From positions 1 to 5,725 of the forward strand of contig JASGFI010000163.1 in NCBI GenBank assembly GCA_047605615.1: a stretch of 5,725 nt of DNA. The letters are read 5' to 3'. A model generated the notes under the pieces. The model made no database searches, was not told where the DNA came from, and was given only the letters and a program-made list of their open reading frames with translations. Origin of the DNA: Taibaiella sp047605615 (GTDB lineage: Bacteria; Bacteroidota; Bacteroidia; Chitinophagales; Chitinophagaceae). Both the position numbers and the translations under genes were made by a program. Positions 1-5,725 of this stretch are shown piece by piece. How positions within the stretch are numbered: the stretch's first letter is position 1; every line of letters begins with the position of its first letter.

Positions 1-2
1 CC

Positions 3-299
3 ATAGTGTTTGCCGACAAGCCCAAAAAAATACTGGACATAGGCGGCAATACCGGTGTGGGAGTGAAAATATTTTTGGTCTGTTTTTGTAATTCACTTTC
101 GTATAAAACTATACCTTTTCAAGGTCGGAATGTTTATAAAAATGCTTCCACGCTTTTGTTGCTGTTTAACAAACATCGGCATCCTTTTCCGGGCATCTTG
201 ACGAAGATGCCAGCCACGCCCGAACTTTACCCTTCCCTTTGCTGTGCGGAGGGCGGGTCGAAACGAAGTTTTTCGCCGACAAGAGCCAAAAGGAAATGA
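3..299 (+). pseudogene. Truncated class I SAM-dependent methyltransferase remnant (motif I only), open at the left window edge
   Basis: An open frame enters from the left edge and stops with TGA at 297-299. Its first 18 visible residues, up to about position 56, read IVFADKPKKILDIGGNTG. The stretch KKILDIGGNTG fits motif I of Rossmann-fold SAM methyltransferases, the glycine-rich loop that binds SAM, in the form usual for Bacteroidota enzymes. An intact enzyme would continue with an acidic motif II and the rest of the fold, about 200 or more residues. Here the frame runs on for only about 80 residues of cysteine-, lysine- and serine-rich sequence without motif II or any domain I recognise, and the base composition turns AT-rich just after the motif. 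I infer a gene broken near position 57 by deletion, rearrangement or a chimeric assembly. The N-terminal part lies outside the window, so the substrate cannot be told. An 18-residue match could still be chance. Confidence 0.42.
192..211. repeat. Perfect inverted repeat / hairpin, 8-bp stem and 4-nt loop
   Basis: GGCATCTT (192-199), loop GACG (200-203) and AAGATGCC (204-211) form an uninterrupted 8-bp stem. It lies about 110 bp beyond the stop codon of the minus-strand dedA-like gene. No T-run follows the stem on either strand, so it does not look like a standard intrinsic terminator. It could be a weak terminator, a processing site, or one copy of a dispersed palindromic element. The surrounding 57-324 stretch has no other gene I can support. 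It also holds a weaker 6-bp stem (TTTGTT 155-160, AACAAA 168-173) and three tandem copies of the tetramer TGAA at 297-308. Confidence 0.5.
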
Positions 300-324
300 A
301 TGAATGAATTTTAAACGGACTACC

Positions 325-984
325 CTAAGCGGATTTTTGTCCCTTTTTACCGAAAAACATCTTGAACAGGACCGGCAAGGTAGTGACCAACACCAACCCT
401 ATGACGATGTATTCCAAATTGTGCTTTACCCACTCGTTTTCGCCCAGTATAAAACCTAAAAAGGTAATGCTGGCAATCCAGGCCACGGCACCTATCACGT
501 TGAACACAAAAAACTTCCTGAAATCCATTTTCACGATGCCGGCCACTATGGGGGCAAAGGTCCTGATTATGGGCAAAAACCGTGCGATGATAATGGCACC
601 GCCGCCGCGTTTTTCATAGAAATCGTGCGCATTTTGCAGGTGCTTGCGTTTGAATATCCACGTTTCCTTCCTTTCAAACAGCAAAGGTCCCGATTTGCGG
701 CCAAACCAGTAGCCAACCAAATTGCCCAATACGGCGCAAAGCGTAAGCACGAACATCCAAAAAACAAGGTTGACGGGGTGGCTGCCGAAAGGAGCCGAGT
801 TTTCGGGTTTTGCCGAAGCAATCATCATGCCCGTAATGAACAACAAGGAATCGCCGGGCAAAAAGAAGCCTATGAACAAACCTGTTTCGGCAAAGATGAT
901 GAAGGCAACCAGATAAAGTGCGCCGTGGGCTTGCAGCCAGTCGGGGTTGGTAAGGTTCTTTAAAAATTCTATCAGAAAATCCAT
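325..984 (-). CDS. DedA-family integral membrane protein (SNARE-associated / VTT domain)
   Basis: This 219-residue inner-membrane protein has the usual DedA length. The family moves lipids and lipid carriers across the membrane; some members recycle undecaprenyl phosphate, others scramble phospholipids or support proton-dependent envelope homeostasis. Visible hallmarks are FAETGLFIGFFLPGDSLLF (residues 31-49) with acidic E33 and D45, GNLVGYWFGRKSG (87-99), and ARFLPIIRTFAPIVAG (134-149) with R135 and R141. The E-D spacing of 12 and R-R spacing of 6 match the functionally required E39/D51 and R130/R136 of E. coli YqjA. Hydrophobic helices lie near 22-50, 72-94, 140-180 and 190-212, and a lysine-rich tail (KKGQKSA) ends the protein. 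The ATG start gives a normal DedA N-terminus; no Shine-Dalgarno is visible. The gene sits 177 bp after the porP-like gene, probably as its own unit. The exact substrate cannot be told from sequence. Confidence 0.95.
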   Translation of the reverse strand: MDFLIEFLKNLTNPDWLQAHGALYLVAFIIFAETGLFIGFFLPGDSLLFITGMMIASAKPENSAPFGSHPVNLVFWMFVLTLCAVLGNLVGYWFGRKSGPLLFERKETWIFKRKHLQNAHDFYEKRGGGAIIIARFLPIIRTFAPIVAGIVKMDFRKFFVFNVIGAVAWIASITFLGFILGENEWVKHNLEYIVIGLVLVTTLPVLFKMFFGKKGQKSA

Positions 985-1025
985 ATCTACGCTAAGGTGT
1001 TATAAACGCTCCGCAAGATAGGCTA

Positions 1026-1054
1026 AAAAGTTAAGCCAAGCATTATTTTACAAA
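1026..1054 (-). promoter_or_regulatory. Candidate Bacteroidota-type promoter for the dedA-like gene
   Basis: On the minus strand a TTTG element (1054-1051) is followed after 17 nt by TAACTTTT (1033-1026). This matches 7 of 8 positions of the Bacteroidota -7 element TAnnTTTG recognised by the primary sigma factor. The spacing is at the short end of the usual range. It would place transcription start near 1020 and give a leader of roughly 35 nt before the ATG at 984. Such short AT-rich motifs arise easily by chance. Confidence 0.35.
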
Positions 1055-1071
1055 CAGAAGCAATAGTTTTT

Positions 1072-1087
1072 AACCTTGCGCAACGTT
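1072..1087. promoter_or_regulatory. Interrupted palindrome upstream of the dedA-like promoter, possible operator
   Basis: AACcTTGCGCAAcGTT is a 16-bp dyad in which 14 positions are symmetric; the core TTGCGCAA (1076-1083) is a perfect palindrome. It has no loop, which argues against an RNA hairpin and for a protein-binding dyad. On the minus strand it sits 17 bp upstream of the candidate -33 element of the dedA-like gene, a place suited to an activator or repressor dimer. It also lies 75-90 bp after the porP-like stop. No regulator is encoded in the window, so a binding partner cannot be named. Confidence 0.3.
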
Positions 1088-1161
1088 TTTGGGAGCAGTG
1101 TGCCGGAGCGGTACCGTAATAAGACTGCAAAGCATCGTTACCAACTGGTATATTTCCCCCC

Positions 1162-2199
1162 TTACCAATTCCGCTCCCTGGGGCAGGTATATATTTGCTT
1201 GTGATTGTTGCGGTTGCCAATAGTGAAGCCCAAAAGCAATTCGTGTGTGCCGTCGTTATACGCTTTCAGCAAAGTAGTGCTGTAGTCGAACGAATAGCTA
1301 ACCCTTACCAAATTCAGCACCCTGAAGCCGGCCATCACCGCTACCCCGTCCTTGTGGCGGTAGCCCAAGCCTGCCCACAACGCATCGCGGTATTGCACCT
1401 TTACGTTGGCTTCGGCTTGTATGGGCATTGGCTGTATGTATTTCAACATCAGGGAAGGGGTAATATTGAAATCTTCGTTTACCAAAAAACGATAGCCGCC
1501 GGCAAGGAAAATGTGCGGCACGGTTTTGCCATCGAGCGTGGTTATTTTATTGTTGGAAAAAACCAATTTTGAAGGCACAATCTGCTGCGCCGAAAGACCC
1601 ACGAAATATTTGGAAGCATACAGATATACGCCCGCGTTCAGGTCAAATTTTGTTTTGTTCAGGGCATAGGTATTGTACACCGAAGGGTCCACCTCGGTAT
1701 TCATGAAATCGAGCATGGACTGGTTTATGTTGTAGCGGCTTACGCCGGCCCCGAAACCTGCCGACAGGTTTATGGAAGGTGCCAGGGCCATGTGGTACGC
1801 ATAAGTGGCATAGGCAGCCGTATTGCTCAGCGCACCGGAATTGTCTTTGAACAACTGCAAGCCTACCCCATGATGCGCGGGCGAAGCCTCGTAATTGTTC
1901 CAATAGTCGCTGCCGCGCGGGTTCTGTTCGTCCACCATATCGTAGCCGGTGGGGCTGGCCCTGTAATCTCCTTTGTTGATGGGGCCTTGGGCAGTGATAT
2001 ACGTTGTTACCGGCGAACCATCGATACCCGCCCATTGGTGCCTATGGCTTACGTTTACGTCAATGTAATTTTCAATGCCGGACAAGGCCGGGTTTATAAC
2101 GTATTGGTTGAGTATGTACTGCGTGTAATGTGGTTTTTGCTGGCCGTAGCCACAGAAGCCCAACAGCATAAAACCAAGCAGCATGTTGACAGTTTTCAT
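1162..2199 (-). CDS. PorP/SprF-family type IX secretion-associated outer-membrane protein
   Basis: This 345-residue outer-membrane beta-barrel belongs to the PorP/SprF family of the T9SS. SprF of Flavobacterium johnsoniae is needed for secretion or attachment of SprB, the adhesin encoded just upstream of it. A signal peptide spans residues 1-20 (hydrophobic MLLGFMLLGFCGYG, cleavage near GQ-Q). The mature start has the family pattern HYTQYILNQYVINPALSG (24-41), RHQWAGIDGSPVT (53-65) and HHGVGLQLFKDNSG (109-122). Alternating strands such as LSAGFGAGVSRYNI (145-158) and YFVGLSAQQIVPSKL (198-212) follow, ending in LLLGFTIGNR (321-330). I chose the ATG at 2199 because an earlier in-frame start at 2361 would run into the upstream gene and lack a signal peptide at its N-terminus. 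The gene begins 47 bp after the surface-protein gene, so the two probably form an operon. A 15-residue polar tail (331-345) after the last strand is a little unusual. Confidence 0.93.
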   Translation of the reverse strand: MKTVNMLLGFMLLGFCGYGQQKPHYTQYILNQYVINPALSGIENYIDVNVSHRHQWAGIDGSPVTTYITAQGPINKGDYRASPTGYDMVDEQNPRGSDYWNNYEASPAHHGVGLQLFKDNSGALSNTAAYATYAYHMALAPSINLSAGFGAGVSRYNINQSMLDFMNTEVDPSVYNTYALNKTKFDLNAGVYLYASKYFVGLSAQQIVPSKLVFSNNKITTLDGKTVPHIFLAGGYRFLVNEDFNITPSLMLKYIQPMPIQAEANVKVQYRDALWAGLGYRHKDGVAVMAGFRVLNLVRVSYSFDYSTTLLKAYNDGTHELLLGFTIGNRNNHKQIYTCPRERNW

Positions 2200-2246
2200 T
2201 GCCCTAATTTTCAATATGAACAAGGTATGTTTTATTTTGCCGGAAT

Positions 2247-4145
2247 TTAATGAAGCACCTCTACCCAGCCCGTATATTTGAATGGAATATCGAGTTTCAA
2301 ATCTATTACGTAATAGTAGGTGCCCACGGGTACCAAATTGCCGCCATGCTTCCCGTCCCATTCCTGGGTATAACCTATACTCTTAAATACTTGCTGTCCG
2401 TAACGGTTAAAAACCGTTACGTCGGCGGTAGGATAATTGCTTAATTGCAGTATGTGCCAAGTATCGTTTATGCCGTCGCCATTGGGCGAAAAAACATTGG
2501 GAATGGACAAGTCATCGTAAACCTTTACCACTGCCTCATCGGAGTCTGTGCCGCATCCATAATCAGATGTAAGCGTAAGCGTATAGGTAGTTTCCACGTC
2601 TGGATGTACTGTCGGTTGCAGTATGTTGGTTGCAGAGATATTGTAGTCGGGAGTCCATGCTATGCTTACGCCATCCGTGTTGGACACACCTTCCAATACG
2701 GTAGTAGTATTCTTTAAGATAAACTTATCGGGACCGGCATTGGCCTCGGGCGTAGCCCATACGGATACTACTACGGTGTCGGTAGCTACGCATAATTCAT
2801 TGGCGGCATACAGCACATAAGCCGTGGTGACCAATGGTTTTGCCACCGGGTTCAATATAGTTGAGTCGGACAAGGTAGCCGCCGGCGACCACCAATATCT
2901 TACGGCATCTACACTGCCCTGCAATACCGTAGAATCGCCCAAACATATAGCCACGTCGCTGCCTGCATTGGGCATAGGGCCTGCTTGGACATTTACCACT
3001 ACTGAATCGTAGGCACTGCAATAGCCCGACACGCTAAGGTAATAAGTGCCATTGTTGGCAGTAGTGATGTTGTCGATAGCAGGGTTTTGTTGGCTGCTGG
3101 CAAACCCGTTTGGCCCGGTCCAGCTATAGGTATAGCTGCTGCTGCCGGTGGCGTATAGTTCCAGTGTTTCGCCGGCACAAGTAGGATTGTTGGAAGAAGC
3201 CGAAGAACTGGCATTGACTATGACACTGATTTGGTTGGAGGCAATACGGCAACTGGCCGACGATATATTGGTACCATTGGCCACGGTTAGCCTAAAAAGA
3301 TAATTGCCTTCCGTAAGCGAAGTGGGAATGGTGAAAGATGCGGATGTGGCACCGGCAATATCCGTCCAAGTAGTGCCGCCGTCCGCACTCATTTGCCATT
3401 GATAAGACGGCGACGAATAGCCCGAAGACACGGTACCGGAAATTACGGGTGCCGTGGTAGCTCCGGCACACATCTGTACGGTAGTGTCGCCGGTTGATAA
3501 CACGGCAGTCACGGTGGGGCCGCAGGGCCTAAACGTAATATCGTCCAGCGCAATGTCGTTGCCCGGCGCGGCACCCGCTTTGTTGTTGCGCATCCTGATT
3601 ACCACGGTAGATATGTTGGCGGGAGTGGTAAAATAAAAACCATATTGCGTCCAAACGGCACTGGAATTTTTGGCTATATCGCCCGTATTGTAGGTATTGA
3701 GAACGGTGCCGTCCGTTTGTTCTATGGTAAAAGTAATATTGGGCAAGCTATTGTCCGTATTGCGCAGCAGGTTCATTATCCATGCGGCAAATTCGTAGGT
3801 AGTTTCGGGACACAAGTCGGTAACGGTATTTTTGTAAAAATAATCGGTTACGGAAAGGCTGGCGTTCACCACCATCATGTAGCCGCCACCGGTGTGGTCG
3901 GTGGTGGTCCACCATGTGCCGGGGGTGTTGGTCGTGCTCTCGATGGTGTAGTAACCATCGCCCGGAAAATCGGCGGTTGTGTAGGTATAGCTGGTGATGC
4001 TGCTTCCCAGTGCCGAGCCATGCGTGGAGGTACCGGAGCCAAAATCAATCTTCACCACCGGGTCGCCCAAGCTGCCGTCGCAAAGTTGGGCATGGGCAGC
4101 AATATTTATACCTAAGATACTCAAAAGCAGCAGGTACTTTATCAT
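2247..4145 (-). CDS. Secreted T9SS type B surface protein with Ig/PKD-like repeats and CHU_C (gliding motility-associated) sorting domain
   Basis: This 632-residue exported protein is likely an adhesin or carbohydrate-binding surface protein. A signal peptide covers residues 1-19 (LLLLSILGINIAAHA, cleavage before Q20). Next comes an N-terminal beta-sandwich of a type common in Bacteroidota surface proteins (about 20-209), with CDGSLGDPVVKIDFGSG, DHTGGGYMMVVNAS, LCPETTYEFAAWI and closing GNDIALDDITFRPCG. Four Ig/PKD-like modules follow near 211-310, 312-386, 389-462 and 466-543; the last two share the AGxD, WxP and TTxY patterns. The C-terminus (547-632) is the CHU_C type B sorting domain: IPNVFSPNGDGIND, VFNRYGQQVF, EWDGK and PVGTYYYVI. 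Such domains direct crossing of the outer membrane by the T9SS. The ATG at 4145 fits the signal peptide; a start at 4232 would bury it. There is no enzymatic domain. No convincing promoter is seen in the 159 bp after the terC-like gene. Ligand unknown. Confidence 0.94.
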   Translation of the reverse strand: MIKYLLLLSILGINIAAHAQLCDGSLGDPVVKIDFGSGTSTHGSALGSSITSYTYTTADFPGDGYYTIESTTNTPGTWWTTTDHTGGGYMMVVNASLSVTDYFYKNTVTDLCPETTYEFAAWIMNLLRNTDNSLPNITFTIEQTDGTVLNTYNTGDIAKNSSAVWTQYGFYFTTPANISTVVIRMRNNKAGAAPGNDIALDDITFRPCGPTVTAVLSTGDTTVQMCAGATTAPVISGTVSSGYSSPSYQWQMSADGGTTWTDIAGATSASFTIPTSLTEGNYLFRLTVANGTNISSASCRIASNQISVIVNASSSASSNNPTCAGETLELYATGSSSYTYSWTGPNGFASSQQNPAIDNITTANNGTYYLSVSGYCSAYDSVVVNVQAGPMPNAGSDVAICLGDSTVLQGSVDAVRYWWSPAATLSDSTILNPVAKPLVTTAYVLYAANELCVATDTVVVSVWATPEANAGPDKFILKNTTTVLEGVSNTDGVSIAWTPDYNISATNILQPTVHPDVETTYTLTLTSDYGCGTDSDEAVVKVYDDLSIPNVFSPNGDGINDTWHILQLSNYPTADVTVFNRYGQQVFKSIGYTQEWDGKHGGNLVPVGTYYYVIDLKLDIPFKYTGWVEVLH

Positions 4146-4304
4146 TTTTGCGTGGATGCTGTTGGTAAAAGACACAAAGTACTTGGATAAAGATTTTCGG
4201 TAAAAAGAAATGCGATGAAAGCCAATGCCCAACCCTTGAATACCCCAAATACTGCGTTATTTTTATAAGACAAAATTCCCTGCACATCGAAGCAAAAAGC
4301 ACGG

Positions 4305-5321
4305 TCAAAGCACTTTGTTTTTTGGCGAAACCAATACCGATGCCAATACCGCCACCAACAGCACGCTGCCCACCACCGCCAGGCTTACGGGCGATGAAAT
4401 GTGCACCAAGGGACTGATAACCATTTTTACGCCAATGAAGGCAAGTATGGCGGCAAGCCCATATTTCAACAAGCGGAACATGTGGATGAAATTGGCCAAC
4501 AGGAAATACAGCGAACGCAAACCCAGTATGGCCATGATGTTGGAAGTGTACAGGATGAAAGGGTCGTCGGGCGCAATGGCGAATATGGCCGGAATGGAAT
4601 CTACCGCGAATATCAAATCCGTAAATTCAATTATGGCCAGCACCACGAACAACGGCGTGGCCATGCGCACACCGTTCTTTACGGTAAAAAATTTATCGCC
4701 TTCGAAATTGTCGCGCACCTTAAAGAACTTATGTACCAAACGCGCACCGGGGCTTTGGCCAAAGTCTTTGGAAGCACCGTCTTCCTCCTGCGCAAAAGCC
4801 GATTTGATACCGGCTACAACCAAGAAAATACCAAAAACGGTCAACACCACATTCACCCTCAGTTCGCGGCCCAAGGCTTCGAACACGGGCAGGTAGGTAA
4901 CGTTGATCAACTCCACACCGGCAAATATGAAAATGGCCCTGAACGCCAATGCGCCGATAATGCCCCAAAACAACACTTTGTGGTGCAGTTCCTTGGCTAC
5001 GTTGAAGAAATCGAAAACCAGGATAAAGACGAAAAGATTGTCAACGGAAAGTGCCTTTTCTATCCAATAGGCCGAAAGGTATTGGGTTACTTTGGTTACG
5101 GCCAGCTCGTGGCTGTCTTTTTCAAAAACCAGGTAAACCACCCCGGCAAAGGCCATGGAAAGGGCAATCCAAGTAAGTGTCCAAAGGCTTGCTTCCTTAT
5201 TGCCTACAATGTGACTCTTTTTATTGAAAACCCCAAGGTCGAGCAGCAGCATGGTAAAAACCAAAATGCCAAACCCAATTAAGATGCCGGGGTGGCCGAG
5301 CATGGTTACGTGATTGTCCAT
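4305..5321 (-). CDS. TerC/Alx-family integral membrane protein, probable Mn2+ transporter
   Basis: This 338-residue polytopic inner-membrane protein matches the TerC/Alx family in length (E. coli Alx is 321 residues) and motifs. Family members export or handle manganese; some support metalation of exported enzymes, and others sit in tellurite-resistance clusters. Visible hallmarks are the N-terminal acidic helix LLLDLGVFN (25-33), EKALSVDNLFVF (88-99), EFTDLIFAVDSIPAI (232-246) and TSNIMAILGLRSLYF (259-273). D94, N95, D235 and D241 are the membrane-embedded residues expected to contact the ion. About nine hydrophobic segments are visible, with a hydrophilic loop at roughly 173-218. The ATG at 5321 gives a normal N-terminus (MDNHVTMLGHPG). 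No other tellurite-resistance gene lies nearby, so a housekeeping Alx-like role in metal homeostasis is more likely than tellurite resistance. A candidate promoter lies about 40 bp upstream. That leader is too short for a yybP-ykoY manganese riboswitch, and I see none. Confidence 0.95.
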   Translation of the reverse strand: MDNHVTMLGHPGILIGFGILVFTMLLLDLGVFNKKSHIVGNKEASLWTLTWIALSMAFAGVVYLVFEKDSHELAVTKVTQYLSAYWIEKALSVDNLFVFILVFDFFNVAKELHHKVLFWGIIGALAFRAIFIFAGVELINVTYLPVFEALGRELRVNVVLTVFGIFLVVAGIKSAFAQEEDGASKDFGQSPGARLVHKFFKVRDNFEGDKFFTVKNGVRMATPLFVVLAIIEFTDLIFAVDSIPAIFAIAPDDPFILYTSNIMAILGLRSLYFLLANFIHMFRLLKYGLAAILAFIGVKMVISPLVHISSPVSLAVVGSVLLVAVLASVLVSPKNKVL

Positions 5322-5362
5322 TGGTATGTATCGTGGCGCACACTAAATAAAAGCACCGCCCG

Positions 5363-5390
5363 CAAAGTTACCTGATTTGGAGTTGGCAAA
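5363..5390 (-). promoter_or_regulatory. Candidate Bacteroidota-type promoter for the terC-like gene
   Basis: Reading the minus strand, TTTG (5390-5387) is followed after 16 nt by TAACTTTG (5370-5363), an exact match to the Bacteroidota -7 consensus TAnnTTTG. The spacing is slightly short. Transcription would start near 5357, leaving a leader of about 35 nt before the ATG at 5321. It is the only exact -7 match found upstream of this gene. Confidence 0.45.
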
Positions 5391-5452
5391 TATCAGGAAT
5401 ATAGCAAGAAACGAGATGAAGCAAAAAAGCCACCAGATTGGGTTATTAACAC

Positions 5453-5472
5453 AACGGCAATATAACGGCAAT
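5453..5472. repeat. Tandem 9-bp repeat with 11-bp period upstream of terC-like gene
   Basis: AACGGCAAT occurs at 5453-5461 and again at 5464-5472, an 11-bp period close to one helical turn. The pair lies about 63 bp upstream of the -33 element of the candidate terC promoter. Direct repeats phased this way often mark activator or response-regulator sites, but this is inference from spacing alone. The rest of 5391-5725 is AT-rich, with no open frame of note on either strand, no RNA gene I recognise and no clear terminator. Confidence 0.35.
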
Positions 5473-5725
5473 TAAAAACAAATTAAACTAATGACAATCA
5501 AAATATTGAACAAAATAAATAACGAAATAATCCCATCGGGTTAATAATGCAATACCTTTCATAAAACAAGGTGTGTTTTTGTCAGTTTTAATTCTTTTAA
5601 AATTTCGGTGTTGTGGAAGGAAATCTGGTCAAATAATTTGTGAACTTTGAGTCTGGAAATGGTTTCCGTTTTGTCCTACCATAGGTTGACTCTTTTTTGG
5701 TTAATTATTTTTCGGATTTAGTTGA

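Noticed and set aside
1..96. Minus-strand frame reading TGIAAYVQYFFGLVGKHYG, which resembles a membrane protein start
   Set aside because: The frame is closed by a stop just upstream and has no ATG, GTG or TTG start in a sensible place; the plus-strand methyltransferase motif is a more specific match.
1023..1220. 65-residue minus-strand open frame overlapping the end of the porP-like gene
   Set aside because: It is a shifted-frame shadow of porP that runs on into the intergenic region; no motif or codon pattern supports it.
2200..2361. Longer porP-like start at 2361
   Set aside because: It would overlap the upstream coding region by about 115 bp and put 54 non-homologous residues before a clear signal peptide.
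3883..3907. Hairpin CCGCCACCG / CGGTGGTGG inside the surface-protein gene
   Set aside because: It lies in codons for a Thr/Gly-rich stretch (TTDHTGGG), so the symmetry is explained by repeated ACC and GGC codons.
4146..4232. Longer surface-protein start at 4232
   Set aside because: It would place 29 residues ahead of a typical signal peptide that begins with its own ATG at 4145.
4401..5282. 293-residue plus-strand open frame opposite the terC-like gene
   Set aside because: It is antisense to a gene with clear family motifs, rich in Gln, His and Lys, and shows no domain; a reading-frame shadow.
5322..5362. yybP-ykoY-type manganese riboswitch ahead of the terC-like gene
   Set aside because: The likely leader is only about 35 nt, and no multi-helix aptamer arrangement is visible there.
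5630..5649. CAAATAATTTG symmetry and nearby TAATTTG / GAACTTTG as plus-strand promoter
   Set aside because: Neither matches TAnnTTTG exactly, no coding start follows before the window ends, and such motifs are expected by chance in AT-rich sequence.
5675..5698. CCTA-CCA-TAGG hairpin followed by a T-run on the plus strand, as a terminator
   Set aside because: The stem is only 4 bp and no plus-strand gene precedes it in the window.

Overview
The window looks like a chromosomal piece from the phylum Bacteroidota, probably a Chitinophagales-like environmental lineage (the lineage is inference). The clearest marker is a two-gene type IX secretion system (T9SS) module: a surface protein with a type B (CHU_C, gliding-motility-associated) C-terminal sorting domain, followed by a PorP/SprF-family outer-membrane protein. 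Supporting signs are the absence of clear Shine-Dalgarno sequences before the four start codons and two candidate promoters of the Bacteroidota TTTG / TAnnTTTG type.

Layout, left to right. Positions 3-299 (+) hold the right end of an open frame that enters from the window edge. It carries a textbook S-adenosylmethionine (SAM) methyltransferase motif I (residues PKKILDIGGNTG) and then loses all resemblance to a methyltransferase, so I call it a truncated remnant. About 230 bp without a recognisable gene follow, holding a perfect 8-bp-stem hairpin. Four complete genes, all on the minus strand, then fill 325-5321. In transcription order (right to left) they are terC/alx-type membrane protein (5321-4305), T9SS type B surface protein (4145-2247), PorP/SprF protein (2199-1162) and DedA-family membrane protein (984-325). 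The last 400 bp (5322-5725) are AT-rich and contain no gene I can support; they include the probable terC promoter and a helically phased 9-bp repeat.

How the genes relate. The surface protein and PorP/SprF gene are separated by 47 bp and are almost certainly co-transcribed. By analogy with sprB-sprF in Flavobacterium johnsoniae, the second gene product probably helps secrete or anchor the first. The terC-like gene (metal ion, probably Mn2+, transport) and the dedA-like gene (DedA lipid-carrier transporter/scramblase superfamily) flank this pair at gaps of 159 and 177 bp. They look like separate transcription units, and each has its own candidate promoter.

I found no CRISPR array, RNA gene, insertion sequence or clear defence system. 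The window is mostly ordinary Bacteroidota chromosome. The points most worth a second look are the broken methyltransferase, the adhesin/SprF pairing, and the small symmetric or repeated sites upstream of dedA and terC.
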